DNA of 64,000 nt from an uncultured Eubacteriales bacterium (lineage in GTDB: Bacteria; Bacillota; Clostridia; UBA1381; UMGS1253), in NCBI GenBank assembly GCA_902492065.1, contig CABUKE010000006.1:1-64000 (forward strand), given 5' to 3'. Positions 51,731 through 61,250 of this stretch are shown one piece after another. Every line of letters starts with the position of its first letter. Positions within the stretch are counted from its first letter, which is position 1. A program made the position numbers and the translations under genes. Below the pieces are notes generated by a model. It worked only from the letters and a program-made list of their open reading frames with translations, made no database searches and was not told the origin of the DNA.

Positions 51731-52513
51731 ATGGGAGAAGTGTTGACCGCCCTCGCCATTTTAGGCGGATTGGGGCTTTTGTTTGGCGCACTGCTCGGGA
51801 TTGCGTCCATCGTATTCCGGGTAAAGACGGACGAACGGGTTGAAAAGATTATCGCTTGTCTGCCGGGCGCGAACTGCGGCGGCTGCGGCTATGCCGGGTG
51901 TGCAAATTTTGCGCAGGCGGTTGTGGACGGCGCGGCTGCGGTGAACGGCTGTCCGGTCAGCAATGCGGCGCAAAAGGCGCAAATTGCAGAAGTAATGGGG
52001 CAGAGCGCACAAGAGAGTGAAAAGCTGTGTGCAACTGTGCTGTGCAGCGGGGCTTACGGCGTAGCGGAAGAAAAGTACCAGTATTATGGAATCGACGATT
52101 GTAACGCGGCCATGCGCCTTGGCGGCGGACAAAAGCAGTGTTCCTACGCCTGCCTGGGGCTTGGCACATGCGTCAAGGCATGTAAGTTTGACGCCATTCA
52201 CGTTAAAGACGGCGTAGCGACGGTGGACCGGGAAAAGTGTACGGCCTGCGGCATGTGTGTCAAAGCATGTCCAAAGCATGTCATTGAGCTGATTCCGGCG
52301 AGTGCGCAGCGGATTGTATTGTGCAAGTCGCAGGAAAAGGGGCCGGTGGTGACCAAAGCGTGCCGTGTAGGATGTATCGGATGCCGCCTGTGTGTCAAGA
52401 CATGTCCGGTGGATGCGATTACGGTGGAGAACAATCTGGCAAAGATTAATTATGAGAAATGTATTAACTGTGGCATGTGCAAAGAAAAGTGCCCGCGTGG
52501 GATTATTGCATAA
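51731..52513 (+). CDS. rnfB: Rnf electron transport complex subunit B
   Basis: A 260-residue iron-sulfur subunit. An N-terminal membrane helix (LTALAILGGLGLLFGALLGIAS) is followed by the 4Fe-4S domain ACLPGANCGGCGYAGCANFA, then several ferredoxin-type motifs: CSYACLGLGTCVKACKFDAI, CTACGMCVKACPKHVI, CRVGCIGCRLCVKTCPVDAI and CINCGMCKEKCPRGII. It receives electrons from ferredoxin. ATG at 51731 follows GGGGTG. Rnf couples this transfer to ion export. Confidence 0.96.
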   Translation: MGEVLTALAILGGLGLLFGALLGIASIVFRVKTDERVEKIIACLPGANCGGCGYAGCANFAQAVVDGAAAVNGCPVSNAAQKAQIAEVMGQSAQESEKLCATVLCSGAYGVAEEKYQYYGIDDCNAAMRLGGGQKQCSYACLGLGTCVKACKFDAIHVKDGVATVDREKCTACGMCVKACPKHVIELIPASAQRIVLCKSQEKGPVVTKACRVGCIGCRLCVKTCPVDAITVENNLAKINYEKCINCGMCKEKCPRGIIA

Positions 52514-52524
52514 GGAGGAACTGT

Positions 52525-52878
52525 ATGTATTTTACAGATATATTTGGCCCGATTAAGTGGCATATGCTTGCATGCGTCGTAGTGTTTTATGGAGTGCCGG
52601 CCTTGCAGTACGTCATTCCAGGGGAATACGGCGTGGCATTGTATCTTGTTGCCGGCATTTTAAGCGCACTTGTCATTGCGGTTACGTGCATTGCGCTGAC
52701 AATCCGGGAGGGGTTTAAGTGGTATTACCCGTTTGTTGTGATATTCCTGTATACACCATCCCTATTGATGTTCTATGATTCTACTATGCTGGGTAACATT
52801 GTTGCATACCTCGGTCTGGCTTATGTCAGCCAGGGTATGGGATATATTATTGGAAAGCTTATAGAGCGGAACCGGTAA
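52525..52878 (+). CDS. Hypothetical four-helix membrane protein after rnfB
   Basis: A 117-residue protein with four membrane segments (HMLACVVVFYGVPALQYVI, GVALYLVAGILSALVIAVTCIAL, YYPFVVIFLYTPSLLMFY and MLGNIVAYLGLAYVSQGMGYII). I do not recognise a named family, although similar small proteins occur in Firmicutes (DUF-type). The ATG follows AAGGAGG, 11 bp after rnfB, so it is the last gene of the rnf transcript, which ends at the hairpin at 52888. Confidence 0.75.
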   Translation: MYFTDIFGPIKWHMLACVVVFYGVPALQYVIPGEYGVALYLVAGILSALVIAVTCIALTIREGFKWYYPFVVIFLYTPSLLMFYDSTMLGNIVAYLGLAYVSQGMGYIIGKLIERNR

Positions 52879-52887
52879 TCAAGATAT

Positions 52888-52923
52888 AAAAAGAGACGCG
52901 TTTTCGTACGCGTCTCTTTTTAT
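52888..52923. terminator. Bidirectional terminator of the rnf operon
   Basis: AAAAAGAGACGCGT pairs with ACGCGTCTCTTTTT around a short loop (TTTCGT). T-rich ends on both strands serve the rnf operon and the convergent stalk-domain gene. Confidence 0.9.
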
Positions 52924-52929
52924 GTAGAA

Positions 52930-53451
52930 TTATTTTGTTTGGATGATGAGGGCATTGTCCTGTATTTTTGCCGTATCTGGATTGCTGTAGAGCAGATTAA
53001 GCAGCTCGCAGGGAACATAGGTCGTATCATCAATCAGGGTCGGCGCTGCACCGTAAGAAAATGGTGCGGTCAGGCCAATTGCCTGGCTGCTCTGTTTGTA
53101 GTAACTGTCAAGGCCGATTGTCAGGGTCGTTTTCACTTCGCCGTTATCAAGCGATATGGTGTTCGACGCGCCGTCCCATTCTACGGTAAACCCAAGCTGT
53201 TCGCAAACAGCGCGAAGCGGAAACAGCACAACATCGTTTTCTACGACAGTAGCGGCGTCAGCAAGCACCGTACTATTAATTACGATTTCTTCCGGTGCCT
53301 GTGAAGCGCTGCCTGCCGGTGAAATAACCATATTATCCTGATAAGAGGCGTCCGGCGCGGGCGCGAGCGGAACTTCCGCATAGGCACAGGTTGCTGCCAA
53401 CATGAGAGCTGAAACCCCGGCTGCCGCATACCGTATGAAATGTTTATACAT
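52930..53451 (-). CDS. Exported stalk-domain (copper amine oxidase N-like) protein
   Basis: A 173-residue secreted protein with a signal peptide (YKHFIRYAAAGVSALMLAATCAYA). The rest matches the copper amine oxidase N-terminal/stalk fold: VINSTVLADAATVVENDVVLFPLRAVCEQLGFTVEWDGASNTISLDNGEVKTTLTIG and LIDDTTYVPCELLNLLY. Such domains often sit alone in Clostridia envelope proteins. The ATG follows GGAGG. It is near the KdgF-like gene but on the other strand. Confidence 0.83.
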   Translation of the reverse strand: MYKHFIRYAAAGVSALMLAATCAYAEVPLAPAPDASYQDNMVISPAGSASQAPEEIVINSTVLADAATVVENDVVLFPLRAVCEQLGFTVEWDGASNTISLDNGEVKTTLTIGLDSYYKQSSQAIGLTAPFSYGAAPTLIDDTTYVPCELLNLLYSNPDTAKIQDNALIIQTK

Positions 53452-53581
53452 AAAAAGACCTCCAAACAGATGATAATTTTGTACATTTGTATATGTACAA
53501 TAAATATAGACGGTGTGCATAGAGAAAAGTTCCCATTTAAGAATTATATTTGAAATTTAGAATTAAAAGTTATATGAGGCA

Positions 53582-53610
53582 TTGACAGCTTAAAACGAGA
53601 AGACTATAAT
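53582..53610 (+). promoter_or_regulatory. Consensus sigma-70 promoter of the KdgF-like gene
   Basis: TTGACA, a 17-bp spacer and TATAAT, a perfect match to the consensus, 34 bp before the ATG at 53644. Confidence 0.8.
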
Positions 53611-53643
53611 TTAGTTGAAATTTAGCAGGAGGTATGAGGAAAT

Positions 53644-53982
53644 ATGGCAATGAATGAAGCGTTTGTATTTGCAAAAGACCGTGTGTTTGAGGATCAGGGC
53701 GGCGGTGTGAAGCGCAGGATACTGGCCTATGGGGACAATATGATGCAGGTGGAAGTGCATTTTGAAAAGGGCGCAGTCGGCGCAGTCCACAGCCATCCGC
53801 ATACGCAGCTTACACATGTGCTGGAGGGTGCGTTTGAGTTTACCATTGGGGACGAAAAGAAAATTGTCCGCAAGGGCGATACGCTGTATAAGGTTCCAAA
53901 TATCCCGCATGGATGTGTATGTCTGGAAAAGGGGGTTTTGCTCGACACCTTTGCCCCGTACCGGGAAGACTTTTTAAAATAA
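53644..53982 (+). CDS. kdgF: Cupin-domain protein, KdgF-like
   Basis: A 112-residue one-domain cupin. FEDQGGGVKRRILAYGDNMMQVEVHFEKGAVGAVHSHPHTQLTHVLEGAFEFTIGDEKKIVRKGDTLYKVPNIPHGCVCLEKGVLLDTFAPYREDFL has the metal-binding HSHPHTQ motif and second His in IPHGC. The pattern is that of KdgF, which linearises unsaturated uronates from pectin or alginate. The symbol is given on sequence likeness plus context (uxaA, uxaB and the secreted hydrolase in the window). It is convergent with an AraC regulator gene (stop codons 2 bp apart). A consensus promoter lies upstream. Confidence 0.75.
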   Translation: MAMNEAFVFAKDRVFEDQGGGVKRRILAYGDNMMQVEVHFEKGAVGAVHSHPHTQLTHVLEGAFEFTIGDEKKIVRKGDTLYKVPNIPHGCVCLEKGVLLDTFAPYREDFLK

Positions 53983-53984
53983 TT

Positions 53985-54860
53985 TTACTGAGAATGTTTC
54001 CGGTACTCTGCAGGAGAAATTCCGAATTTTTCCTTAAAACGCCTGGAGAAATAGTGAATAGACGAATATCCTACCGTTTTCGCAATTTCGCTGATGGGAA
54101 GGCTGGTCATAGTGAGCAGGCGCACCGCCATATCGAGCTTTGTTTGCGTTAAACGCTGCTCAAAAGTCATGCCGTATTGCTTTTTAATCAGACGGGCGGT
54201 CTGTTTGGTGCTGAGATGGAGCAAAGCGGCTAATTTCTCAAGCGTCGTGTCTGCCACGGACCAAAGCATGTAGGAGTCTAGGATGGTTGCACGCCGGTCC
54301 TCGAGGGATTTTGCGGGGAGGGGAGTGTCAATTGGGGCAGGGCCACACGCGGAACGGACGGTTTCAATCAGTAATTGTAAAATACAGGAGGAGATATTGC
54401 TGTAGCAGCCGATTGCCTGGGTGTTTGCCTCTATGGCGAGCCGGTTCCAGAGTTGGAAACATGCCTCGCTGCCCGGTCCGGTCCAAAAACGGATTGTATC
54501 CAGCTTGTTCAGTGCGTAATCGGCATCATAGCTGCAATATGGTTCCAAACCGGGCTTTGTACGCAGTAGCTCAAAGGTGAGGCAGTATTCCATTAAAACG
54601 TCTCCTGGGTCGCTGATTTGCTCATGCTCGACATCGGGACCAGTAATATAAATCATTCCTTCGTGAACATGATACTGTGCATTCTGGAGCCGAACTGTAC
54701 CCTTTCCGCCGGTGACATAATGGATTTCAAACCCTTTATGGAAATGATTATCTATATAATATAAGTAGGGACTCAAATGGATTGCCTGTACGTTGATATA
54801 AAAGCTGCCGGTTTTGATTTTGAGTGCAATGTTATCGAGGCTAAAATAAATGCTGTCCAT
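53985..54860 (-). CDS. AraC-family transcriptional regulator
   Basis: A 291-residue regulator. An N-terminal cupin-like sensor domain (IHLSPYLYYIDNHFHKGFEIHYVTGGKGTVRLQNAQYHVHEGMIYITGPDVEHEQ) is followed by two C-terminal helix-turn-helix motifs: TTLEKLAALLHLSTKQTARLIKKQYGMTFEQRL and PISEIAKTVGYSSIHYFSRRFKEKFGISPAEYRK. It probably binds a sugar-like ligand. Its stop is 2 bp from the kdgF stop. A promoter (TTGACT-17-TATGAT) lies at 54891-54919. It faces away from the giant SLH gene, so it may regulate both that gene and kdgF. Confidence 0.9.
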   Translation of the reverse strand: MDSIYFSLDNIALKIKTGSFYINVQAIHLSPYLYYIDNHFHKGFEIHYVTGGKGTVRLQNAQYHVHEGMIYITGPDVEHEQISDPGDVLMEYCLTFELLRTKPGLEPYCSYDADYALNKLDTIRFWTGPGSEACFQLWNRLAIEANTQAIGCYSNISSCILQLLIETVRSACGPAPIDTPLPAKSLEDRRATILDSYMLWSVADTTLEKLAALLHLSTKQTARLIKKQYGMTFEQRLTQTKLDMAVRLLTMTSLPISEIAKTVGYSSIHYFSRRFKEKFGISPAEYRKHSQ

Positions 54861-55280
54861 GGTCTAACTCCTTTGTGTCAATATAATAGTATCATACGAA
54901 TTTTTTGAAAGAAAGTCAAGAAAATTTTTGCAATATTAGGACATATTTTAGGTGGTTTGTCCCTTTTGTGCTGGAATTTACTGGCAAATATTTTGTAACT
55001 AAAATGTAATGAGTTTATATTTTTATAGTATTTTTATACAATGCACAATATGTTGCGATTTAAAGGAAATATAATACGATATATTGAAAATGGTGAGAGA
55101 TTAGTTAACAATTTTCATGAAACTGGAATAAAATTTTGATTATTTTGTATTGATTATTATATAAAAAGGAGTTATAATATACGTGAGTATTTATGCTATG
55201 TTTATGAAATCATAGGCACAGCGGACACAGAAATGTGTCAAAAGATTTTTACTACACTATCTTAGGAGGTAGAAGGGGAA
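54861..55280. promoter_or_regulatory. Divergent AT-rich control region with two promoters
   Basis: No gene. It carries the AraC-gene promoter at 54891-54919 (minus, TTGACT-17-TATGAT) and the surface-protein promoter at 55150-55178 (plus, TTGATT-17-TATAAT). The second gives a leader of about 97 nt before the ATG at 55281. Confidence 0.6.
55150..55178 (+). promoter_or_regulatory. Promoter of the giant SLH protein gene
   Basis: TTGATT, a 17-bp spacer and TATAAT, about 100 bp upstream of the start codon. Confidence 0.65.
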
Positions 55281-58200
55281 ATGTGCAAAAAGTTTTTGTG
55301 CGTTATCTTGAGTGTCGCAATGCTTGTAAGCATGGTGACGCTGCCAGGCTTTGCTGCCGGTGCAGCAGACCTGAGCGCCGGGTATGTCGCTTACACAGAC
55401 ACGGCCGACGCTCCAATTACAAGCTTGACTGGTGGAGCGGCAGTCAAGGCATCGGCCACAATCAGTAATGCAGGCGGAGCGGCTGCAAATGCTGTAATGT
55501 GGACGGCTACATATGACAATGGTGTTCTTGTGAGCACGGCATACAGTGCGGTTTCCGTGCCGGCAGGTGGAAGTACACCTGTTTCGGTGACGACGCAGGA
55601 GATGCCGGCTGATGTTACAAATGTGGTGCTTTACACTTACATTTGGGACAGCTTTACGAACATGAACTCCATTGCTCCGGTTGCGACGTTCCCATCGTCA
55701 AACACAGACCTGGCGTCTGCAACCTTTAATGGTACGCCGATTGAGTTTGATATGGCGGGAAAAGCTGGCGCAGCGATGACAGAGGCGGAGTATAATGCTG
55801 GCATAGCAATTACGGCAGAGCCGGCTGACAATGCGACGAAGGTTGTAGTTGGCGAGCCGACCGGATATCCGGGTTCTATTACTATTACGGCAACATCCTC
55901 GGACGGCACAGAGCGCGTTTACACGTTCAATATTAAAGAGAAGCTCGTTGCCGGCGGAAATACGAAAGTATATGATGTTCCTACGCGTGAGAGCATCGGG
56001 ACGCAGGTACAGATTACGCCAAACGGGGCGCGTCCGGTTGAAAATAAGGATTTCAAAGAAATTAAGCCGTTTGGGCCTGTGGCAGATGATTCCAGTTTCT
56101 ACACCGACCGACTGGAAACGATGAAGTTTGTAACGACGGGCAGCAAGCTGCTCGGCGCAACGTCGATTCTGGTTCCGCGCGACGACGCAAAATCGAATGC
56201 AGTAGATTTTATCGCTGGCCAGAACGAATATTTCCATGTAACGGCGAACGAAGCGGGTACGATTTATGTCAAATTCACACAGGATATGTCCATGTATGAA
56301 GCTGACAAAAGCTGGACAAAGGTGACGGAGGAAGGTTCTACGCCGCCAAACTATAATAGTCCGGAATGGTGGAACAATGGCGGTAAGGCACCTGATTCCT
56401 ATACATATGATCCGGATGCATTTCCGTATTATTGTAACATGATTCAGTATGCTGGAGGCGATGCGAAGCCGGCATGCTATTTGTCGAAATACAAGGTTAC
56501 TTACTACAAGCACTTTGAAGCGGGAGAAGATATCACGATTTACACGCAGGGCGTGAAAAGTGATCAGAACATTGTTACGTTGATTCAGTGGGACGAGGCG
56601 GCTCCGGTATATCCGGAAGTAGATGTTACACTGAAGTCGCTGACGTACAATGGAATCAGCGTTCCTGGCTTTGCCCCGGAAAAGACCGCGTATTCCGTCA
56701 TGGTTGACGAGTCGGTTTCGCTCGACACGATTGAGGTTGCCGGCGTTGCGAACAACGACGACCCGGAAGACAATGTAAAGGTAGAGGTCACAAAAGGTGA
56801 TGTAGCGGACAAGACACTCACCGTAAAGGTTCGGGTATATGCAGAGGATGGAACGGAAAAGGTCTACACCATCAACTTTATGCAGGTTGAACCGAACAAG
56901 ATTATTGGCTTTAAGACAGGATCGCAGTTTGGCATTTATGGGACAGATGGGTACGGCGCTGACCGTGCTGCGATGACAGCGAAGGGCGAATGGGCGATTC
57001 ACGACGATTTGAACATTGGTTCTGGTGATGCGAACGGCGACTGGGTATATTCAGATCGTGACAATGTCTTTTATAAACCTACTACATCGGAGTATTTCAG
57101 AGGTGCGACCTATATCCGTCCGGCAAAGAATGACGGCGGTGCAGGAAGCGATGGCGGTTCGAAGTCTAAGCCGTATTTCTCCGGCGCATTCGACGGTAAG
57201 AATGGTAACCCATACTGGGTAGAGTTTACGGTATCCTCGGGTGCAACAGTATATTTTGTAGATAACTACTACGATATTACTGCAGGTTCTACTTCTGAAA
57301 AACCGAATGAGAACGCTTCGTCTGAGCCGTGGCCGAACATGCCAGATGACTGGTCTACGGTTCCTATAGAAGATAATTTGATTATTTCTACGACGCACCT
57401 CACCGGTAGTGCGGAACATGGAAGTCTGCATTTCAATCATTATGAAGCGGGCGAAACAGTTCAGATTCCGAACTACGGTGTATGGGAAGGCATGACGGAT
57501 AAGGCATTAGTTTATGACCCGCCGATTTATGTAATCGTATGGGATGAGCAGCAGTCTGGCCCGTCCTCCAATGCGAATTTGGCTTCGTTGAAATATGATG
57601 ACACGGAAATTTCGGTTACAGCAGATAAGGATACTTATGACGTTGTACTTCCGGAGGCGAAAACGGTAACGCTTACCTGGACGTTTGCAGATGACGGAGC
57701 GGTTTCTGAGCCTGCGTCCGGCGTTGAGGTAGCGGTTGCTGAAGAAGGAACTACATCGCAGACCATTGTGGTGACAGCTGAAGACGGAACTCAGAAAACT
57801 TATACTGTAAACTTTACAGTAGAGTCAGTTGAGTCGAATACCATATATGACATCACCTATGCGAGCAATAAGAAGTATGCAGTCCAGACAATGAAGCGGT
57901 CTACACCGGAATCGGTTAATGATGGTACGGCAGAGCCGACTTGGATGTATAGCGGTTACGTAGGCTTTGGACCGGGCGATAAAGATGATAATGGAAACTA
58001 TAAGTGGAATGCGCCAAACGATCCGAATGGGCAGGCGTGGGCAATTTTCCGGACAGACAATGTATCGCCGTATTTCGAGGGCATGACGGTTTTTGCTATG
58101 GATAAAGGTGAAGCTGCTAACCCGACAAAGGATATGAAGTTCTTTACGGGTGCTTATGACGGAAAAGGCAGCAATCCATATTGGCTGACTTTCCGCGTAT

Positions 58201-61200
58201 CATCCCCGGCAACGGTTTATTATAAGGATAACCCGGGTGCAGGCTGGTTCAATAAACCGGCGGACTGGAAGTTTGTATCGGCAGATGCGAAGCTGTATAT
58301 CTTGAGTGCAAAGGATGGCGCAAAGCTGTACTATAAGCACTATGAAGCAAATGAGTTGGTGCAGATTCCGAATTATGGTTTCAGCGAGAGCTGGAAACCG
58401 AACGTGGATAGAAAGGCAACAGAGCCGGGCGGTTACTTTATCGTTTGGGATGAATTGCTCCCATATGAGGTGACAATCAGCGGTGATGACAATGTAACGG
58501 CTGGTACGCCGGTAACGCTGAGTGCTGCAGTATCTAAGACGGAAGATGATTCAGCGGTAGAAGGCGCGTCCTTTAACTGGGTAATCACGGACGGTACAGA
58601 CAAGGCGACAATTGATGCGGCAACAGGTGTACTTACACCGACTGTTGCTGGAACAATCACAGTTGCGGCTGCAACGGCAGACGGCACGGCAATCGGGTAT
58701 AAAGATATTACGATTGGCGAGGCTGTTGGTCCGGTAGAGCCGGCGATTAGCAACATTGTCCGGAATCCGAATGTCCCGTTGAACAATAAGATTGAGACAA
58801 CTGGCACAAATCGTGGAAAACTGGACATCAATAATAAGGTATATTCAGACAGAGACACAATGACGTTTGCACATGTTTCTTCCTTCTTGAAAGGAGCAGA
58901 CATAATTTCAGTGCCGCTTAATGATGTCCGCGTATCGATTTATTCGAATGATTCAGAGGAAACAAAGAAATCCAAGCAGGCACAGATTGACTATATGAAT
59001 GGTGACAACGATTACTTCACCTTTGATGTAAATGCAGATTGCACAGTATATGTGCTGTCTCATAATCCGTATCTGAACTATACGGAAGATAAGGGCTGGG
59101 TAACGGTCAACAATGGAACAGGAATCACACTGCCGGTTACAGTAGGTGGAGAGCAGTATGATGACCTGAAGACAGTACCGTTTGACTATAATCCGGAGGA
59201 TTTGAAGTACTATGCTACGCGTGTTCAGTGGCAGAACAATATGGGTACAGAGGATCAGTGGGTTCAAGGGCCTAACGTAAGTGAAGTAGGCACTATGAAA
59301 TATGTTTACGCAAAGAATGTTTCGGCTGGTTCTACGGTAACGATTCCGACGCCGGGCGATACGGCGCAGAATCCAGAGGAAACAAAGGTTTACCCGCATA
59401 CTTTTGCAGTTGCAGTTAAGTGGGAAACAGATACGCTTGTACCTGTTGATCCGGATATTTCCGGCGGCGTTGAAGAAGGCGGCGAATTTGAGGTTAAAAC
59501 TGCTGCGAGCGTAGAGGTTGCGGCAAATGCAGCTGGCTTTACGGTTACGGCAGCGCAGGATCCGACAAGCGCTAAAATCAGCGTAGCGGGTACGTCGGAC
59601 GGCGCGTATGGTACGCTTGTTCCGGTAGTAGTATACAAGCCGGGCAAGACGCCGGCAATGGCAGACGCTGCTGTAGCGGCTGGCGAATCGCTTGATTCGA
59701 TTATTGCAGGCGTTGTACAGACAACGGTTAAGAAGAACAACACCTATGCGGCAGAAATCACATTAAGCGAAGAATTGGAGAGCGGTTCGATTGAGATTTG
59801 GGCTGCTGACGGTGCAAACAGAAACAAAGTAACACTTGATTTTGTAAATCCGATATCCCGCCTTGCAGCAATGAAAGCAATCATTGATGCAGCGAACTTG
59901 ACGGGTGAGGATATGCCTGCAGCTTTGGCAGAGGCAATTGAGCAGAATCTCGGTGAACTTGATGGCAACATTGCGCTGTTTAACAGCTTGAGTGATGCCG
60001 GCAAGGAATTTGTAGCTGAGTATGTAGCTCCGAAGATTAAGGACATCGACGAAACCGATATTTCGAAGTATAAAGAAGTTGCAGATCCGATTGACGATGC
60101 TACACTTTTGGCAGCACTGAGCGAGGGTAAGCTGAGCGGCGATGACCTTGAGGCTGCACTTGACAAGCTGGGTGGAAGCGAACTTGCAGATAAGGTAGTA
60201 TCTATCTACAGAGATGGCATCAATGAGGATGGACAGAAGACCGTTCTTGCAAACATGAAGAAGTCGACCTATTATGCGAGCTGGACGGAAGCGCAGAGTG
60301 CATTTATGGATGAAGTAGTAGTAAATGCAGTTGCATATCCGACCAGTGCAAGAAAGGCTCTGGAGTCGATTCAGGCATTTAAAGATCTTGCACAGCTTTC
60401 CGGCTGCAACTGGACTTCCTTCAATACGATTGTAAATGCGGGTAAGGGCACACAGTTTGCAATCAACCTGACTGCGAAGAAGCCGACCTCTTACACTGAC
60501 TATGTAGAGAAGTTTAACGAAGTTGCAGCAAGCATGATGGGCGGCATTAACGGCGGCGGCAACCAGGGCGGCGGTAACACTGGTGGTGGCAACGGCAGTG
60601 GCGGTAACAACACTGACGAAGGCGGCGGAACAATTATTATTGATCCGACACCTGATGTTAAGGACATCGATGATTTCACCGATGCAAATGAAGCAGTATG
60701 GGCGAAACCGGCGCTTCAGACAATGCTCGAGAAGAAGATTTTTGCTGGATATGAAGATAACACAATTCGTCCGAATAACAATGCAACAAGAGAAGAAGTT
60801 ATTAAGATTCTTGTTTCTACCTTCTTTACGGTGAACAAAACCGCGATTTCTTCGTTCAGCGATGTAGAAGCGGGTTCGTGGTATTATCCATATGTTGCTA
60901 CTGGCGAAGCAAAAGGAATTACCAAGGGCATGGGCGACGGTACGTTTGGCGTAGGACAGAACATTACACGTCAGGATTTTGCAGTTATGATTTATAACTA
61001 CATGCTTGACAAGGGGGTTACTGTTAATACAACGCCTTACGAATTCGTAGACGATGATGCGATTGCAGATTATGCGCGTGACGCAATCTATGCGCTTAAA
61101 AATGCAAATATCATCAAAGGCTATGAGGACAATACGGTTGCTCCGGAAGGCTCGGCTACCCGTGCAGAAATTGCGCAAATGGTAGCGAACTTGATTGTGC

Positions 61201-61214
61201 TGCTTGGTTTATAA
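55281..61214 (+). CDS. Giant SLH-anchored surface protein
   Basis: A 1,977-residue exported protein. The signal peptide is MCKKFLCVILSVAMLVSMVTLPGFAA. A CARDB-like Ig domain (about residues 30-130) is followed by cadherin-like beta-sandwich modules (LASLKYDDTEISVTADKDTYDVVLPEAK). Four related modules alternate with them, with the shared pattern F-x-G(A/M)-T-hydrophobic, later YWVEFTVSS-ATVYF and HYEAGE-VQIPNYG. A Ca2+/Ig-like part (Big_2: VTISGDDNVTAGTPVTLSAAVSK) comes before a helical region (residues about 1530-1760), a Gly-rich linker (GGINGGGNQGGGNTGGG) and three C-terminal SLH repeats from about 1795. It binds the cell wall and probably polysaccharides. The ATG follows AGGAGG. Confidence 0.85.
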   Translation: MCKKFLCVILSVAMLVSMVTLPGFAAGAADLSAGYVAYTDTADAPITSLTGGAAVKASATISNAGGAAANAVMWTATYDNGVLVSTAYSAVSVPAGGSTPVSVTTQEMPADVTNVVLYTYIWDSFTNMNSIAPVATFPSSNTDLASATFNGTPIEFDMAGKAGAAMTEAEYNAGIAITAEPADNATKVVVGEPTGYPGSITITATSSDGTERVYTFNIKEKLVAGGNTKVYDVPTRESIGTQVQITPNGARPVENKDFKEIKPFGPVADDSSFYTDRLETMKFVTTGSKLLGATSILVPRDDAKSNAVDFIAGQNEYFHVTANEAGTIYVKFTQDMSMYEADKSWTKVTEEGSTPPNYNSPEWWNNGGKAPDSYTYDPDAFPYYCNMIQYAGGDAKPACYLSKYKVTYYKHFEAGEDITIYTQGVKSDQNIVTLIQWDEAAPVYPEVDVTLKSLTYNGISVPGFAPEKTAYSVMVDESVSLDTIEVAGVANNDDPEDNVKVEVTKGDVADKTLTVKVRVYAEDGTEKVYTINFMQVEPNKIIGFKTGSQFGIYGTDGYGADRAAMTAKGEWAIHDDLNIGSGDANGDWVYSDRDNVFYKPTTSEYFRGATYIRPAKNDGGAGSDGGSKSKPYFSGAFDGKNGNPYWVEFTVSSGATVYFVDNYYDITAGSTSEKPNENASSEPWPNMPDDWSTVPIEDNLIISTTHLTGSAEHGSLHFNHYEAGETVQIPNYGVWEGMTDKALVYDPPIYVIVWDEQQSGPSSNANLASLKYDDTEISVTADKDTYDVVLPEAKTVTLTWTFADDGAVSEPASGVEVAVAEEGTTSQTIVVTAEDGTQKTYTVNFTVESVESNTIYDITYASNKKYAVQTMKRSTPESVNDGTAEPTWMYSGYVGFGPGDKDDNGNYKWNAPNDPNGQAWAIFRTDNVSPYFEGMTVFAMDKGEAANPTKDMKFFTGAYDGKGSNPYWLTFRVSSPATVYYKDNPGAGWFNKPADWKFVSADAKLYILSAKDGAKLYYKHYEANELVQIPNYGFSESWKPNVDRKATEPGGYFIVWDELLPYEVTISGDDNVTAGTPVTLSAAVSKTEDDSAVEGASFNWVITDGTDKATIDAATGVLTPTVAGTITVAAATADGTAIGYKDITIGEAVGPVEPAISNIVRNPNVPLNNKIETTGTNRGKLDINNKVYSDRDTMTFAHVSSFLKGADIISVPLNDVRVSIYSNDSEETKKSKQAQIDYMNGDNDYFTFDVNADCTVYVLSHNPYLNYTEDKGWVTVNNGTGITLPVTVGGEQYDDLKTVPFDYNPEDLKYYATRVQWQNNMGTEDQWVQGPNVSEVGTMKYVYAKNVSAGSTVTIPTPGDTAQNPEETKVYPHTFAVAVKWETDTLVPVDPDISGGVEEGGEFEVKTAASVEVAANAAGFTVTAAQDPTSAKISVAGTSDGAYGTLVPVVVYKPGKTPAMADAAVAAGESLDSIIAGVVQTTVKKNNTYAAEITLSEELESGSIEIWAADGANRNKVTLDFVNPISRLAAMKAIIDAANLTGEDMPAALAEAIEQNLGELDGNIALFNSLSDAGKEFVAEYVAPKIKDIDETDISKYKEVADPIDDATLLAALSEGKLSGDDLEAALDKLGGSELADKVVSIYRDGINEDGQKTVLANMKKSTYYASWTEAQSAFMDEVVVNAVAYPTSARKALESIQAFKDLAQLSGCNWTSFNTIVNAGKGTQFAINLTAKKPTSYTDYVEKFNEVAASMMGGINGGGNQGGGNTGGGNGSGGNNTDEGGGTIIIDPTPDVKDIDDFTDANEAVWAKPALQTMLEKKIFAGYEDNTIRPNNNATREEVIKILVSTFFTVNKTAISSFSDVEAGSWYYPYVATGEAKGITKGMGDGTFGVGQNITRQDFAVMIYNYMLDKGVTVNTTPYEFVDDDAIADYARDAIYALKNANIIKGYEDNTVAPEGSATRAEIAQMVANLIVLLGL

Positions 61215-61250
61215 TAAAATTAATTTATATACTTTGAAGGGGGTAAACCA

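Noticed and set aside
55698..57002. Long antisense frame opposite the giant surface protein
   Set aside because: No ribosome site, no recognisable domain, and full overlap with a clearly coding frame. The same holds for 59763-61178.
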